Source of the DNA: Maricaulis virginensis
GTDB taxonomy: Bacteria; Pseudomonadota; Alphaproteobacteria; Caulobacterales; Maricaulaceae
NCBI RefSeq assembly: GCF_027922185.1
Contig: NZ_BSFE01000001.1
Location: 62,001 to 126,000, forward strand
Direction: 5' to 3'
DNA: 64,000 nucleotides
This document shows, one piece after another, positions 1-6,796 of the stretch; the stretch's first letter is position 1; each line of letters begins with the position of its first letter. A model generated the notes under the pieces. It did not search any database. It was given only the letters and a program-made list of their open reading frames with translations, and had not been told where the DNA came from. Position numbers and translations under genes: made by a program.

Positions 1-87
1 CGGCCTTGTGCCGGGGTCCGGCTGAGCCTCCTCCTGAAGCCCCACCAGACCCCGGAATAAATCCGGGGAAAGCGGCTCGGTGCTCTT

Positions 88-253
88 CTTCCCCACCTCG
101 TGGGGAAGTGGGCCGCGGCGTTAGCCGCGGGTCGAAGGGGCCGGCGCGGAGCGCCGGGAGGCGGTGGAGCTTGTCTCAAGCACGACGCCGCTGGCGCGGC
201 GCCCCTCCGTCTCGCCGCCTTGCGGCGATCCACCTCCCCATGGAATGGGGAGG
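88..253. repeat. Compound palindromic REP-like element
   Basis: It begins with a perfect 8-bp hairpin CTTCCCCA/TGGGGAAG (88-95 with 101-108) and ends with a perfect 8-bp hairpin CCTCCCCA/TGGGGAGG (233-240 with 246-253). The interior is hairpin-rich and contains the string GGGTCGAAGGGG. Outer hairpins plus a GTCGAAGGGG-like core recur at 47091-47224, 49933-50065 and 54211-54372, so these look like members of one loose family. Confidence 0.6.
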
Positions 254-628
254 AAAGGCGTGTCAGCACCAAACCCTCCACGAGCTTGCGCCCTGGAGCG
301 ATGAGAGGGGTGCGGGATGCACGGCGGACATCGTGTCCGGATTTGAAGGTTTGGTGGTGATGCCCGAGGCATCCCGCACGCGGAGATTTACCCGGGTCCC
401 TTGCGGGCCCCGTCTCGAAACCTGCAGGCACGGGCCGGTCGAGCTTTGTGCCGGTGTCCCCGCAGATGGCCACGCCGGAGCCTGATGCTGTCACCCACCA
501 GGCGCGGACGAGCTCCGCACGCTCCCGGGCACAAGGGACTGAGCTCATGCCTCCCATCCCGGAAACCGATGACGATGTTAAGGGCAAATGAGGGGGCGGG
601 GATAAATCTCCCTTGTTGCCCCCACAAA

Positions 629-778
629 CCGTCATCCTGACGAAGGTCAGGACCCAGATCGTAAAGGGAAATTTTCGCCAGGCGGGCTTAGATCGAATGT
701 CGGCGATGTGAGGGATAAGTGCGAGATCGCGGCCACCGCGCTCTATGAACTGGGCCCTGACTTTCGTCAGGGTGACGG
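629..778. repeat. Inverted-repeat element, 29-nt arms
   Basis: The left arm (629-657) and the reverse complement of the right arm (750-778) agree at 26 of 29 positions. All three differences are transitions. The arms contain GTCATCCTGACGAAGGTCAG. The 92-nt interior shows no gene. This is a paired-REP arrangement or a small non-autonomous element; no flanking duplication was identified. Confidence 0.65.
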
Positions 779-1155
779 TGTTTGGTGCGGCGCTCTCACT
801 CTGTCTTCCACCCTCCAAATTTTTCCCGGACGAAGGCCCGCGGAAGCGGGCTGCAGGTCCGGGATCGACCGAGGGCCATTTCAAGCGATGAGCTTCCCGT
901 AGATCCCGGCGCTTCGCCCGGCCTTGGCCGGGCTTTCAGCCGGGAAAAGCGGCGGGGTGTTTAGGGTGAAGGGCGCCACTTCACACCTCCACTCCCAAGG
1001 TCGAGACGCGTCTCCATCGGCATTGACGAGAGCTTTCATTCGTGAAAACGGAACGCCGCCGCGCGCCCGGCATGCCATCCCGATTGCCCAAACGGCCGCT
1101 CTCGGTTAGACGGTGCGGTTCAGGCTTCCCCCAAGACCAAGAGAACCGAACCGCA

Positions 1156-2823
1156 ATGGCCGCCTATAAATACGTCTACCATATGGACAAGCTGTCGAAG
1201 ACCTATCCGGGTGCTTCCAAGCCGGTCTTCCAGGACATTTCCCTTCACTTCCTGCCCGACGCCAAGATCGGTGTTGTCGGCGTCAACGGTGCGGGCAAGT
1301 CCACCCTGTTGAAGATCATGGCGGGGATGGACAAGGACTTCACCGGCGAGGCCTGGGCCGAGAAGGGTGTGAAAGTCGGCTATCTGCCCCAGGAACCGCA
1401 GCTCGACGAGAGCAAGACGGTCTGGGAAAACGTCATCGAGGGTTCCGAGCAGAAGCAGCTTCTGGAAGAGTTCAACGCCATCTCCATGCAGCTCGCCGAG
1501 GATTATTCCGACGAGCTGATGGAGAAGATGACGGCGCTCCAGGAGAAGATCGACGCCGAGAACGCCTGGGATATCGACTCGAAGATCGAGATGGCGATGA
1601 CGGCGCTGCGCTGCCCGCCGTCCGACTGGGGTGTGGCCGAACTCTCCGGCGGCGAGCGCCGCCGCGTGGCGCTGTGCCGCCTCCTCCTGTCCGAACCGCA
1701 CATGCTGCTGCTCGACGAACCGACCAACCACCTGGACGCGGAAAGCGTGCACTGGCTGCAGACCTATCTGGAGAAGTTCGAGGGCGCCGTCCTGATCGTC
1801 ACCCACGACCGCTACTTCCTCGACAGTATCACCACCTGGACGCTGGAGCTCGATCGCGGCCGCGGCGTGCCCTACGAGGGCGGTTATTCGGCCTGGCTGG
1901 AGCAGAAGGCCAAGCGCATGGCCCAGGAAGAGCGCGAAGCCTCGTCCAAGGACAAGGCGCTGGCCCGCGAACTGGAATGGATCCGCTCCTCGCCCAAGGC
2001 CCGCCAGGCCAAGTCCAAGGCGCGTATCAAGTCCTATGAGGAACTGCGCGAGAGCGCCGAGAAACGCGAGATCAACCACGCCCAGATCAACATCCCGCCG
2101 GGGCCGCGCCTGGGCGGTGTCGTGGTGGAAGTCGAGAACCTGAAGAAGGGTTTCGAGGACAAGCTGCTGATCGACGGCCTGTCGTTCAAACTGCCGCCGG
2201 GCGGCGTGGTCGGCGTGATCGGTCCGAACGGCGCCGGCAAGTCCACCCTGTTCAAGATGATCACCGGCCAGGACAAGCCGGACGAGGGTTCGATCCGTCT
2301 CGGCGAGACGGTGAAGCTGTCCTATGTCGACCAGTCGCGCGATGCGCTCGATCCGAACAAGACCGTCTGGGAGGAAATCTCCGGCGGCAATGACATGATC
2401 GATCTGGGCGGCAAGGAAGTGCCGAGCCGCGCCTATGTCGGCGCGTTCAACTTCAAGGGCGGCAATCAGCAGAAAAAGGTCGGCCTCTTGTCGGGCGGTG
2501 AGCGCAATCGCGTCCACCTCGCCAAGACGCTGCAGACCGGCGGCAATCTCCTGCTGCTCGACGAACCGACAAACGATCTGGACGTGGAAACCCTCGCGGC
2601 GCTGGAACAGGCGCTGGAAGTCTATCCGGGCTGCGCTGTGGTGATCTCGCACGACCGTTTCTTCCTTGACCGTCTGGCCACCCACATCCTCGCCTTCGAG
2701 GGCGACAGCCATGTGGAATGGTTCGAAGGAAACTTCGCGGACTATATGGAAGACAAGAAGCGCCGCCTCGGTCCCGACGCCGAAATGCCCCGGCGCATCA
2801 AGTTCCAGAAGTTCGGCCGGTAG
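1156..2823 (+). CDS. ettA: Energy-dependent translational throttle protein EttA
   Basis: ABC-F ATPase that binds the ribosomal E site and gates the first steps of elongation according to the ATP/ADP ratio. At 555 aa it matches the length of E. coli EttA. Two nucleotide-binding domains are clear: Walker A GVNGAGKST at residues 42-50 and GPNGAGKST in the second half. Each domain has an LSGGER signature and a LLLDEPTN Walker B. No transmembrane segment is present, as expected for ABC-F. The start at MAAYKYVYHMDKLSK fits the family; an in-frame upstream extension to 1042 has no family similarity. The next gene starts 2 nt after the stop, so the two could be cotranscribed. Confidence 0.95.
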   Translation: MAAYKYVYHMDKLSKTYPGASKPVFQDISLHFLPDAKIGVVGVNGAGKSTLLKIMAGMDKDFTGEAWAEKGVKVGYLPQEPQLDESKTVWENVIEGSEQKQLLEEFNAISMQLAEDYSDELMEKMTALQEKIDAENAWDIDSKIEMAMTALRCPPSDWGVAELSGGERRRVALCRLLLSEPHMLLLDEPTNHLDAESVHWLQTYLEKFEGAVLIVTHDRYFLDSITTWTLELDRGRGVPYEGGYSAWLEQKAKRMAQEEREASSKDKALARELEWIRSSPKARQAKSKARIKSYEELRESAEKREINHAQINIPPGPRLGGVVVEVENLKKGFEDKLLIDGLSFKLPPGGVVGVIGPNGAGKSTLFKMITGQDKPDEGSIRLGETVKLSYVDQSRDALDPNKTVWEEISGGNDMIDLGGKEVPSRAYVGAFNFKGGNQQKKVGLLSGGERNRVHLAKTLQTGGNLLLLDEPTNDLDVETLAALEQALEVYPGCAVVISHDRFFLDRLATHILAFEGDSHVEWFEGNFADYMEDKKRRLGPDAEMPRRIKFQKFGR

Positions 2824-2825
2824 GC

Positions 2826-3509
2826 ATGCTGGCAGACGACGAGCGTCGCGAATTGAGGGCCTGGCGGTCACGCCAGGCCCTTGCCGTATGTGTACTCGTC
2901 CTTGTGCTTGTCCCGCTGCTGGCGCTGGTCGTCATTGCGATTGCCCGGGATCTGCCGAACCTGTTCCGGTCGCCGCTCTTCCTGCTGCTGCCGGTCATCC
3001 TGGTCTGGCTCTGGCTGCTGGGCCGGTCACCCCGGCGCTGGCTCAAGGCCGGAGAGGATGAACGCGCCGCGGATATCCGCAGCGTCCGCGGCGAGGTGGC
3101 GGTCGATGCCCGCCGCGGTGCCGGCCTGATCGCGCCGTCACGCTATGCGTTGCGGATCCGGAACGAGATATTCGAGATCGGCGCGTTCTGGGCGGAGCAA
3201 CTCATTCCCGGCAAGACCTATACCGTGCGCTATGCGCCGCACAGCCGCGCCGTCGTGTCGATTGCCCGTCAGGGCGCTGCGGCCGACCCCGTCGAGGCCG
3301 GTGCGGATATCGATCTGACGCGCCGCGAACGCGACCTGCTGCGCCTGATCGCCGAGGGGCTGACCGACAAGGAGATCGCCCGCGAGCTCAATCTCTCCCC
3401 GGCGACGGTGAGGACCTACAACTCCGACCTCTATGCCAAGCTGGGCATTTCGCGCCGCACCCAGGCGGTACCGGTTGCCGACCGGCTCGGCCTGACATCT
3501 GCCGACTGA
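2826..3509 (+). CDS. Membrane-anchored LuxR-type HTH regulator
   Basis: A 227-aa protein with two predicted membrane segments (about residues 18-40 and 50-66), a central soluble part (about 70-155) and a C-terminal GerE/LuxR helix-turn-helix (about 163-218). The HTH carries the family pattern LTRRERDLLRLIAEGLTDKE, then SPATVRTY and YAKLGISRRTQA. There is no receiver, PAS or autoinducer domain. The DNA-binding domain would be held at the cytoplasmic face of the inner membrane. The start lies 2 nt after the ettA stop. A 10-bp hairpin sits at codons 11-18. Ligand and targets are unknown. The CPBP protease gene follows 78 nt downstream. Confidence 0.8.
   Translation: MLADDERRELRAWRSRQALAVCVLVLVLVPLLALVVIAIARDLPNLFRSPLFLLLPVILVWLWLLGRSPRRWLKAGEDERAADIRSVRGEVAVDARRGAGLIAPSRYALRIRNEIFEIGAFWAEQLIPGKTYTVRYAPHSRAVVSIARQGAAADPVEAGADIDLTRRERDLLRLIAEGLTDKEIARELNLSPATVRTYNSDLYAKLGISRRTQAVPVADRLGLTSAD
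2857..2880 (+). promoter_or_regulatory. Perfect 10-bp hairpin at ettA/LuxR junction
   Basis: GGGCCTGGCG (2857-2866) pairs perfectly with CGCCAGGCCC (2871-2880) around a GTCA loop. It lies 34 nt past the ettA stop and inside the first codons of the LuxR-type gene. There is no U-run, so it is not a textbook terminator. It could attenuate readthrough or protect the 3' end of the ettA mRNA. Confidence 0.5.
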
Positions 3510-3528
3510 CAGATTGCCGACATCTGTC
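3508..3528. promoter_or_regulatory. Inverted repeat after the LuxR-type gene
   Basis: GACAGA (3508-3513) and TCTGTC (3523-3528) form a perfect 6-bp inverted repeat with a 9-nt spacer. GACATCTG also occurs twice nearby (3494-3501 and 3519-3526). It could be an operator for the adjacent regulator acting on the downstream protease gene. Short repeats of this size can arise by chance. Confidence 0.3.
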
Positions 3529-3560
3529 GATGGTCCGGCCGGGCGGGCCGGGCAAGGCTC

Positions 3561-3582
3561 GCCTCCGCATCAAGACGGAGGC
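3561..3582 (+). promoter_or_regulatory. Hairpin sequestering the CPBP ribosome binding site
   Basis: GCCTCCG (3561-3567) pairs perfectly with CGGAGGC (3576-3582) over an 8-nt loop. The 3' arm contains the GGAGG Shine-Dalgarno (3577-3581), 6 nt ahead of the ATG at 3588. Translation of the protease should depend on opening this stem. Confidence 0.55.
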
Positions 3583-3587
3583 GGTAC

Positions 3588-4349
3588 ATGCAGTCCACGA
3601 CATCCACGTTCCAAAGCCCCTGGCGTTTCTGGCACGGGGCGGCCGTTCTGGCCTCGGCGATGACGCTCTACATCCTGCTCAGCTGGGCGCATATGGAGAT
3701 CGTCCGCCAGACCGTCGGCATGCAGGCCTATCTGGGCGAGGGGCCGCGCCTGCCGCCGCATGTGCTTGTCGCCGGGCAGGCGATCAAGGCCGGCGCGCTG
3801 CTGACCATGCTCTGGCTGGTCGGTCTGCGGTTGAAGGGCCTGTCTGCGCGCTGGATCGGATTGGTGCCGGTCAAGCCGGTCTGGATCGGGCTGGGCGTGC
3901 TGACGGGGCTGGGCGGGTTCTGCCTCCTGCTGGCGCTGGCAAAACTGATCGTCGTCATCGTGCCGGACTGGCTGGCTTTCGCGCAGGCGCCCTTTGCGCT
4001 CGATGCCGGCAATTCGCTGGCGGGCAGTATCGCCTTCCTGGCCATGACACTCGCCATCACGCCTGTGGCCGAGGAGATTTTCTTCCGGGGTTTCCTGTTT
4101 CGCTGGATGAGCGGGCATCACCGCGTCTGGCTGGCCGCGGGCGTCAGCTCGGTGATGTTCGGTGTCGCCCATATCCTGCCGCCCCAGGCGATTGCGGCGA
4201 CACTGATGGGGCTGGTGCTGTGCTGGCTCTACTGGCGCACCGGTTCGATCTGGCCGTCGGTCGCGGCGCATGTGACCAATAACGCCATCGGCATCGGCCT
4301 GGGCGCGGCGGCCGCCGGCGGGCATCTGCCCGCCTGGCTGACGCCCTGA
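3588..4349 (+). CDS. CPBP family intramembrane glutamic endopeptidase
   Basis: A 253-aa polytopic membrane protein of the CPBP/Abi (Rce1-like) family. The family's conserved motifs are present: EExxxR at E162-E163-R167 inside AEEIFFRGFL, FGVAH with H195, and AAHVTNN with H228 and N231/N232. These residues form the active site in Rce1-type glutamate proteases. Hydrophobic stretches suggest about six membrane helices. Bacterial members have varied roles, including CAAX-like processing, bacteriocin immunity and anti-sigma cleavage, and the substrate cannot be read from sequence. The gene follows a membrane-tethered LuxR-type regulator. Its ribosome binding site lies in a hairpin. Confidence 0.88.
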   Translation: MQSTTSTFQSPWRFWHGAAVLASAMTLYILLSWAHMEIVRQTVGMQAYLGEGPRLPPHVLVAGQAIKAGALLTMLWLVGLRLKGLSARWIGLVPVKPVWIGLGVLTGLGGFCLLLALAKLIVVIVPDWLAFAQAPFALDAGNSLAGSIAFLAMTLAITPVAEEIFFRGFLFRWMSGHHRVWLAAGVSSVMFGVAHILPPQAIAATLMGLVLCWLYWRTGSIWPSVAAHVTNNAIGIGLGAAAAGGHLPAWLTP

Positions 4350-4361
4350 CGTCGGCCCCCG

Positions 4362-5699
4362 TCAGTCGGCCTCGGTCGCGGCCTCGCGCAGATGCGCAAT
4401 CAGCGCGTCGATCTGCGTCTCGCGCGGCCCCTCCAGCGGAATGTCCGGGATGACCGGGGCGCTGGATGTGTCGCCGGAGGGGCGGATGAAGACATAGATC
4501 GGCGCGGCCACTTCCAGCCCGGTATGGGTGAGCCGGTGCAGCTGAACCTGGCCGGTGGAATTGGCCCGGCCTTGCGTGCCCGGACCGGCCACCGGCGCGA
4601 TGCCGAAATCCTGCACCGTGGCGGCCAGAACGATGGCCTGGGAATAGGTGCCGGCACCGACGAGAAAAGCCGTCCGGCCGGTGAAACGGTTGGCGAGTTC
4701 CGCCGGCGGTTCGACCCATCGGGCAAACGGCATCGACATCACGTCGCCGATCTGCGAGCCCGGGATCAGGGCCTGGTTCTGTTCGGTGATGCGGGCGGTG
4801 ACGGCGGACAGGGGCGTGTGACGCTGCGTCGTCAGATAGGCCAGCAGATGGTCGGACAGCATGTGGGCGCCGCCGCCATTGGCGCTGATGTCGACGATCA
4901 GGATCTCGCTGCCGCGCGCGGCAATCTCGGCAAAGGCCTGGTCGATGAAGGCCTTGAACTCGGTCTCAACGGTCGGCGCGAACGTGTTGAGGGTGAGAAT
5001 GGCGGCAGCGTCGCGGAAGGCGAGATTCCAGTTGCTGGATGCGGTCGTTGCGCGGTCGACGGCGGGGTCGAGCGTCACCTCGCGGCGCTGGCCGCCGGGC
5101 GCTTCCAGGGTGACCGTCCAGCTTGGTGCGCTGCCGGTCAGCGCCCAGAGATATTGCGGGAAGCGGGTCTCGACGAGATGGGCGCGCAGGCCGGGCGTAT
5201 CGCCATGCGTGCGGCGCAGCGCCTGCGCGACCAGTGTGCGGGTATCGCTACCGTTGATCGCAAGAATGGTCTCCCCCGGCGCAATCGCGCTGTCGGCCGC
5301 GATCGTGCCGGCGACGGTGAGACGGCCGTCCGCCAGGCGCACGGGCAGGGTGAAGGCGCTGCTGCCATGGGCGAGATCGGCCTCATAGGCCTCCTGCGGC
5401 AGGCGGATTGCGACATGCCCGTCATTGAACAGCGGATTGAGCGGCGACAGGGCGAGCCAGGCCTCGCGCCGGGTATAGTCGCCCTCGAGCCCGTCAATGA
5501 CGGCGTCGAAGCCGGCATTCACGGTGTCGACATCCATGCTGAAACCGGGCTGCGGATGGGTGGCGAACAACCAGTCGCGCCATTCGGCGACATCCGCGGC
5601 GACAGCGTCGGCGGGGACGGTATCGTTGCCGCCGGCATGCGCCGGGGCGGAGAGGGCGAGGCCGGCCAGACCCGCCAGCAGCCAGAGTTCTTTCATCAT
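4362..5699 (-). CDS. Secreted S41 family (tail-specific-like) peptidase
   Basis: A 445-aa protein with an N-terminal signal peptide (about 22 residues ending APAHA) and a C-terminal S41-type catalytic region. The motif GAGTYSQAIVLAA carries the expected nucleophile serine, and LIVDISANGGG resembles the conserved core strand and loop of S41 proteases. A PDZ-like region with ETILAINGSD precedes it. The protein should act in the periplasm. Start choice: two adjacent ATGs (5699 and 5696) precede the signal peptide; an upstream ATG at 5777 would add residues encoded by the 12-bp repeat array and is unlikely. The gene is divergent from a MarR regulator, which may control it. It converges with the CPBP gene 12 bp away. 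Confidence 0.8.
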   Translation of the reverse strand: MMKELWLLAGLAGLALSAPAHAGGNDTVPADAVAADVAEWRDWLFATHPQPGFSMDVDTVNAGFDAVIDGLEGDYTRREAWLALSPLNPLFNDGHVAIRLPQEAYEADLAHGSSAFTLPVRLADGRLTVAGTIAADSAIAPGETILAINGSDTRTLVAQALRRTHGDTPGLRAHLVETRFPQYLWALTGSAPSWTVTLEAPGGQRREVTLDPAVDRATTASSNWNLAFRDAAAILTLNTFAPTVETEFKAFIDQAFAEIAARGSEILIVDISANGGGAHMLSDHLLAYLTTQRHTPLSAVTARITEQNQALIPGSQIGDVMSMPFARWVEPPAELANRFTGRTAFLVGAGTYSQAIVLAATVQDFGIAPVAGPGTQGRANSTGQVQLHRLTHTGLEVAAPIYVFIRPSGDTSSAPVIPDIPLEGPRETQIDALIAHLREAATEAD

Positions 5700-5720
5700 G
5701 GGACGAACCGTGTTCCAATA

Positions 5721-5756
5721 AACGTAACCAGTAACGTAACCGGTAACGTAAATTTC
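5721..5756. promoter_or_regulatory. 12-bp tandem repeat array, putative MarR operator
   Basis: Three head-to-tail 12-bp units lie between the divergent S41 protease and MarR genes: AACGTAACCAGT (5721-5732), AACGTAACCGGT (5733-5744) and AACGTAAATTTC (5745-5756). Units 1 and 2 differ at one base; unit 3 keeps AACGTAA. The array starts 22 bp from the S41 start codon and ends 20 bp from the MarR start codon, so a bound protein could affect both promoters. Direct repeats near one helical turn suggest cooperative binding; the assignment to MarR is inferred from position only. Confidence 0.5.
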
Positions 5757-5775
5757 GAAGCGAGGCAATCGGGAC

Positions 5776-6273
5776 ATGACGGACGTGGAGGAAAGCGGGC
5801 TGAACGGGCTGATTCACGGCGAGATGGCGCCGGGCTTTATCGGCCTTCTGCTCGGGCGGATCGTTGACCGTCTGGTCGAGGAAGGCGTGCCGCCGGCGCG
5901 CGAGGCGGGCATCACCGCACCGCCTCGCACCTTCTCGATGATCATGCTGCTCGCCCGGGCCAGCCAGACCGTGACCGAGCTGGCGCAACGCCTCGGTGTT
6001 ACGCACGCCGCCATCATCAAGACGGAACGCACGCTGGAGAAACTCGGTCTGGTGGAGCGCGGACAGGATCACGGCGATGCCCGGCGAAAACCCCTCTGCC
6101 TGACGGCGCAGGGCCGGGCGGAGGCGGCGCGCATCGCTGATTTCATGGCCCGGGTAAACCGGGTCTATGCCGGACTGTTCGAGGAAATCGGCGTCGACCT
6201 CTTCGCCGCCGCCCGGGCCTTCGATGCGGCACTGGACCGGGAGGGATTCGCCGAGCGGTATCGCCGTTTCTAG
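5776..6273 (+). CDS. MarR family transcriptional regulator
   Basis: A 165-aa winged-helix protein. The recognition-helix region TVTELAQRLGVTHAAIIK is followed by a typical MarR wing (GLVERGQDHGDARRKPLCLT, with the conserved D-x-R pattern). Flanking helices would form the dimer interface. The effector is unknown. It is divergent from the S41 protease gene across a 12-bp repeat array, so local control is likely. Its last 4 bp overlap the 3' end of the convergent HxlR gene. Confidence 0.85.
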   Translation: MTDVEESGLNGLIHGEMAPGFIGLLLGRIVDRLVEEGVPPAREAGITAPPRTFSMIMLLARASQTVTELAQRLGVTHAAIIKTERTLEKLGLVERGQDHGDARRKPLCLTAQGRAEAARIADFMARVNRVYAGLFEEIGVDLFAAARAFDAALDREGFAERYRRF

Positions 6274-6593
6274 TCTATGTCCCCAGGCGCCGGGCGTTCT
6301 GCATCCCAGCGGCGGGACCAGTCGGTCAGCTGCAGCAGGATATCGCCGAGACCGCGGCACAATTCCGTCGGTTCGTAGCCGTCATCGCCCAGCTCGACCA
6401 GGCCCGCTTCTCGCAGTGCCGCCAGGCGCTGATTGAGTACGGTCGGGGAGACATTGTCGCACCGTGCGCGCAAGGCGCGGAAAGTCAGGGGCGCATCGCG
6501 CAGCTCCCAGAGGATGCGCAGCATCCATTTCTGCCCGACCAGCTCCAGCACGGCCATGACCGGCTGCCTCGAATTTGCCTTGATATCGGCCAA
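6270..6593 (-). CDS. HxlR family transcriptional regulator
   Basis: A 107-aa single-domain winged-helix protein of the HxlR family. Diagnostic strings are VGQKWMLRILWELRDAPLTF near the N-terminus, SPTVLNQRLAALREAGLVE for the recognition helix, and YEPTELCRGL. It lacks the usual cysteine of redox-sensing members near the start. It reads away from the autotransporter esterase gene, and a perfect 7-bp inverted repeat lies 24 bp upstream of its start. Autoregulation and control of the divergent esterase are reasonable inferences. Confidence 0.87.
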   Translation of the reverse strand: MADIKANSRQPVMAVLELVGQKWMLRILWELRDAPLTFRALRARCDNVSPTVLNQRLAALREAGLVELGDDGYEPTELCRGLGDILLQLTDWSRRWDAERPAPGDID

Positions 6594-6607
6594 TTCCCGC
6601 CCTTGCG

Positions 6608-6650
6608 CTACAGAATGTGTAGCAGTATGAGTGCTACATAAAGCGTAGCA
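6608..6650. promoter_or_regulatory. TGTAGCA-type palindromes, putative HxlR operator
   Basis: TGTAGCA (6618-6624) and TGCTACA (6632-6638) form a perfect 7-bp inverted repeat with a 7-nt spacer. CTACA at 6608-6612 pairs with TGTAG at 6618-6622, and CGTAGCA at 6644-6650 is another half-site. The cluster sits directly upstream of the HxlR gene in the divergent gap. Its placement and symmetry suit a dimeric winged-helix repressor. Confidence 0.5.
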
Positions 6651-6796
6651 AATGGTCTTGCGCGCTGCAAATGGAATGACACGACATGACCGCGCCTTGA
6701 AAATCGCATCCGGACCGCCAGCAGACCGGCCGGGCCGCTAACTGAACAGACCTCCCCCAAAACCACAACGGACCGCAACGGTCCCAGGAGACAAGA

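Larger units (their letters stand above)
1..1155. other. Gene-free repeat-rich stretch
   Basis: I see no credible gene here; the open frames are short, proline/arginine-rich and lack family resemblance. The stretch holds a small hairpin at 50-68 (CCCCGGA/TCCGGGG), a compound palindromic element at 88-253, a 29-nt inverted repeat pair at 629-657 and 750-778, and further GC hairpins around 820-960. It looks like a cluster of intergenic repeat elements upstream of ettA. An unannotated RNA cannot be excluded. Confidence 0.6.
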
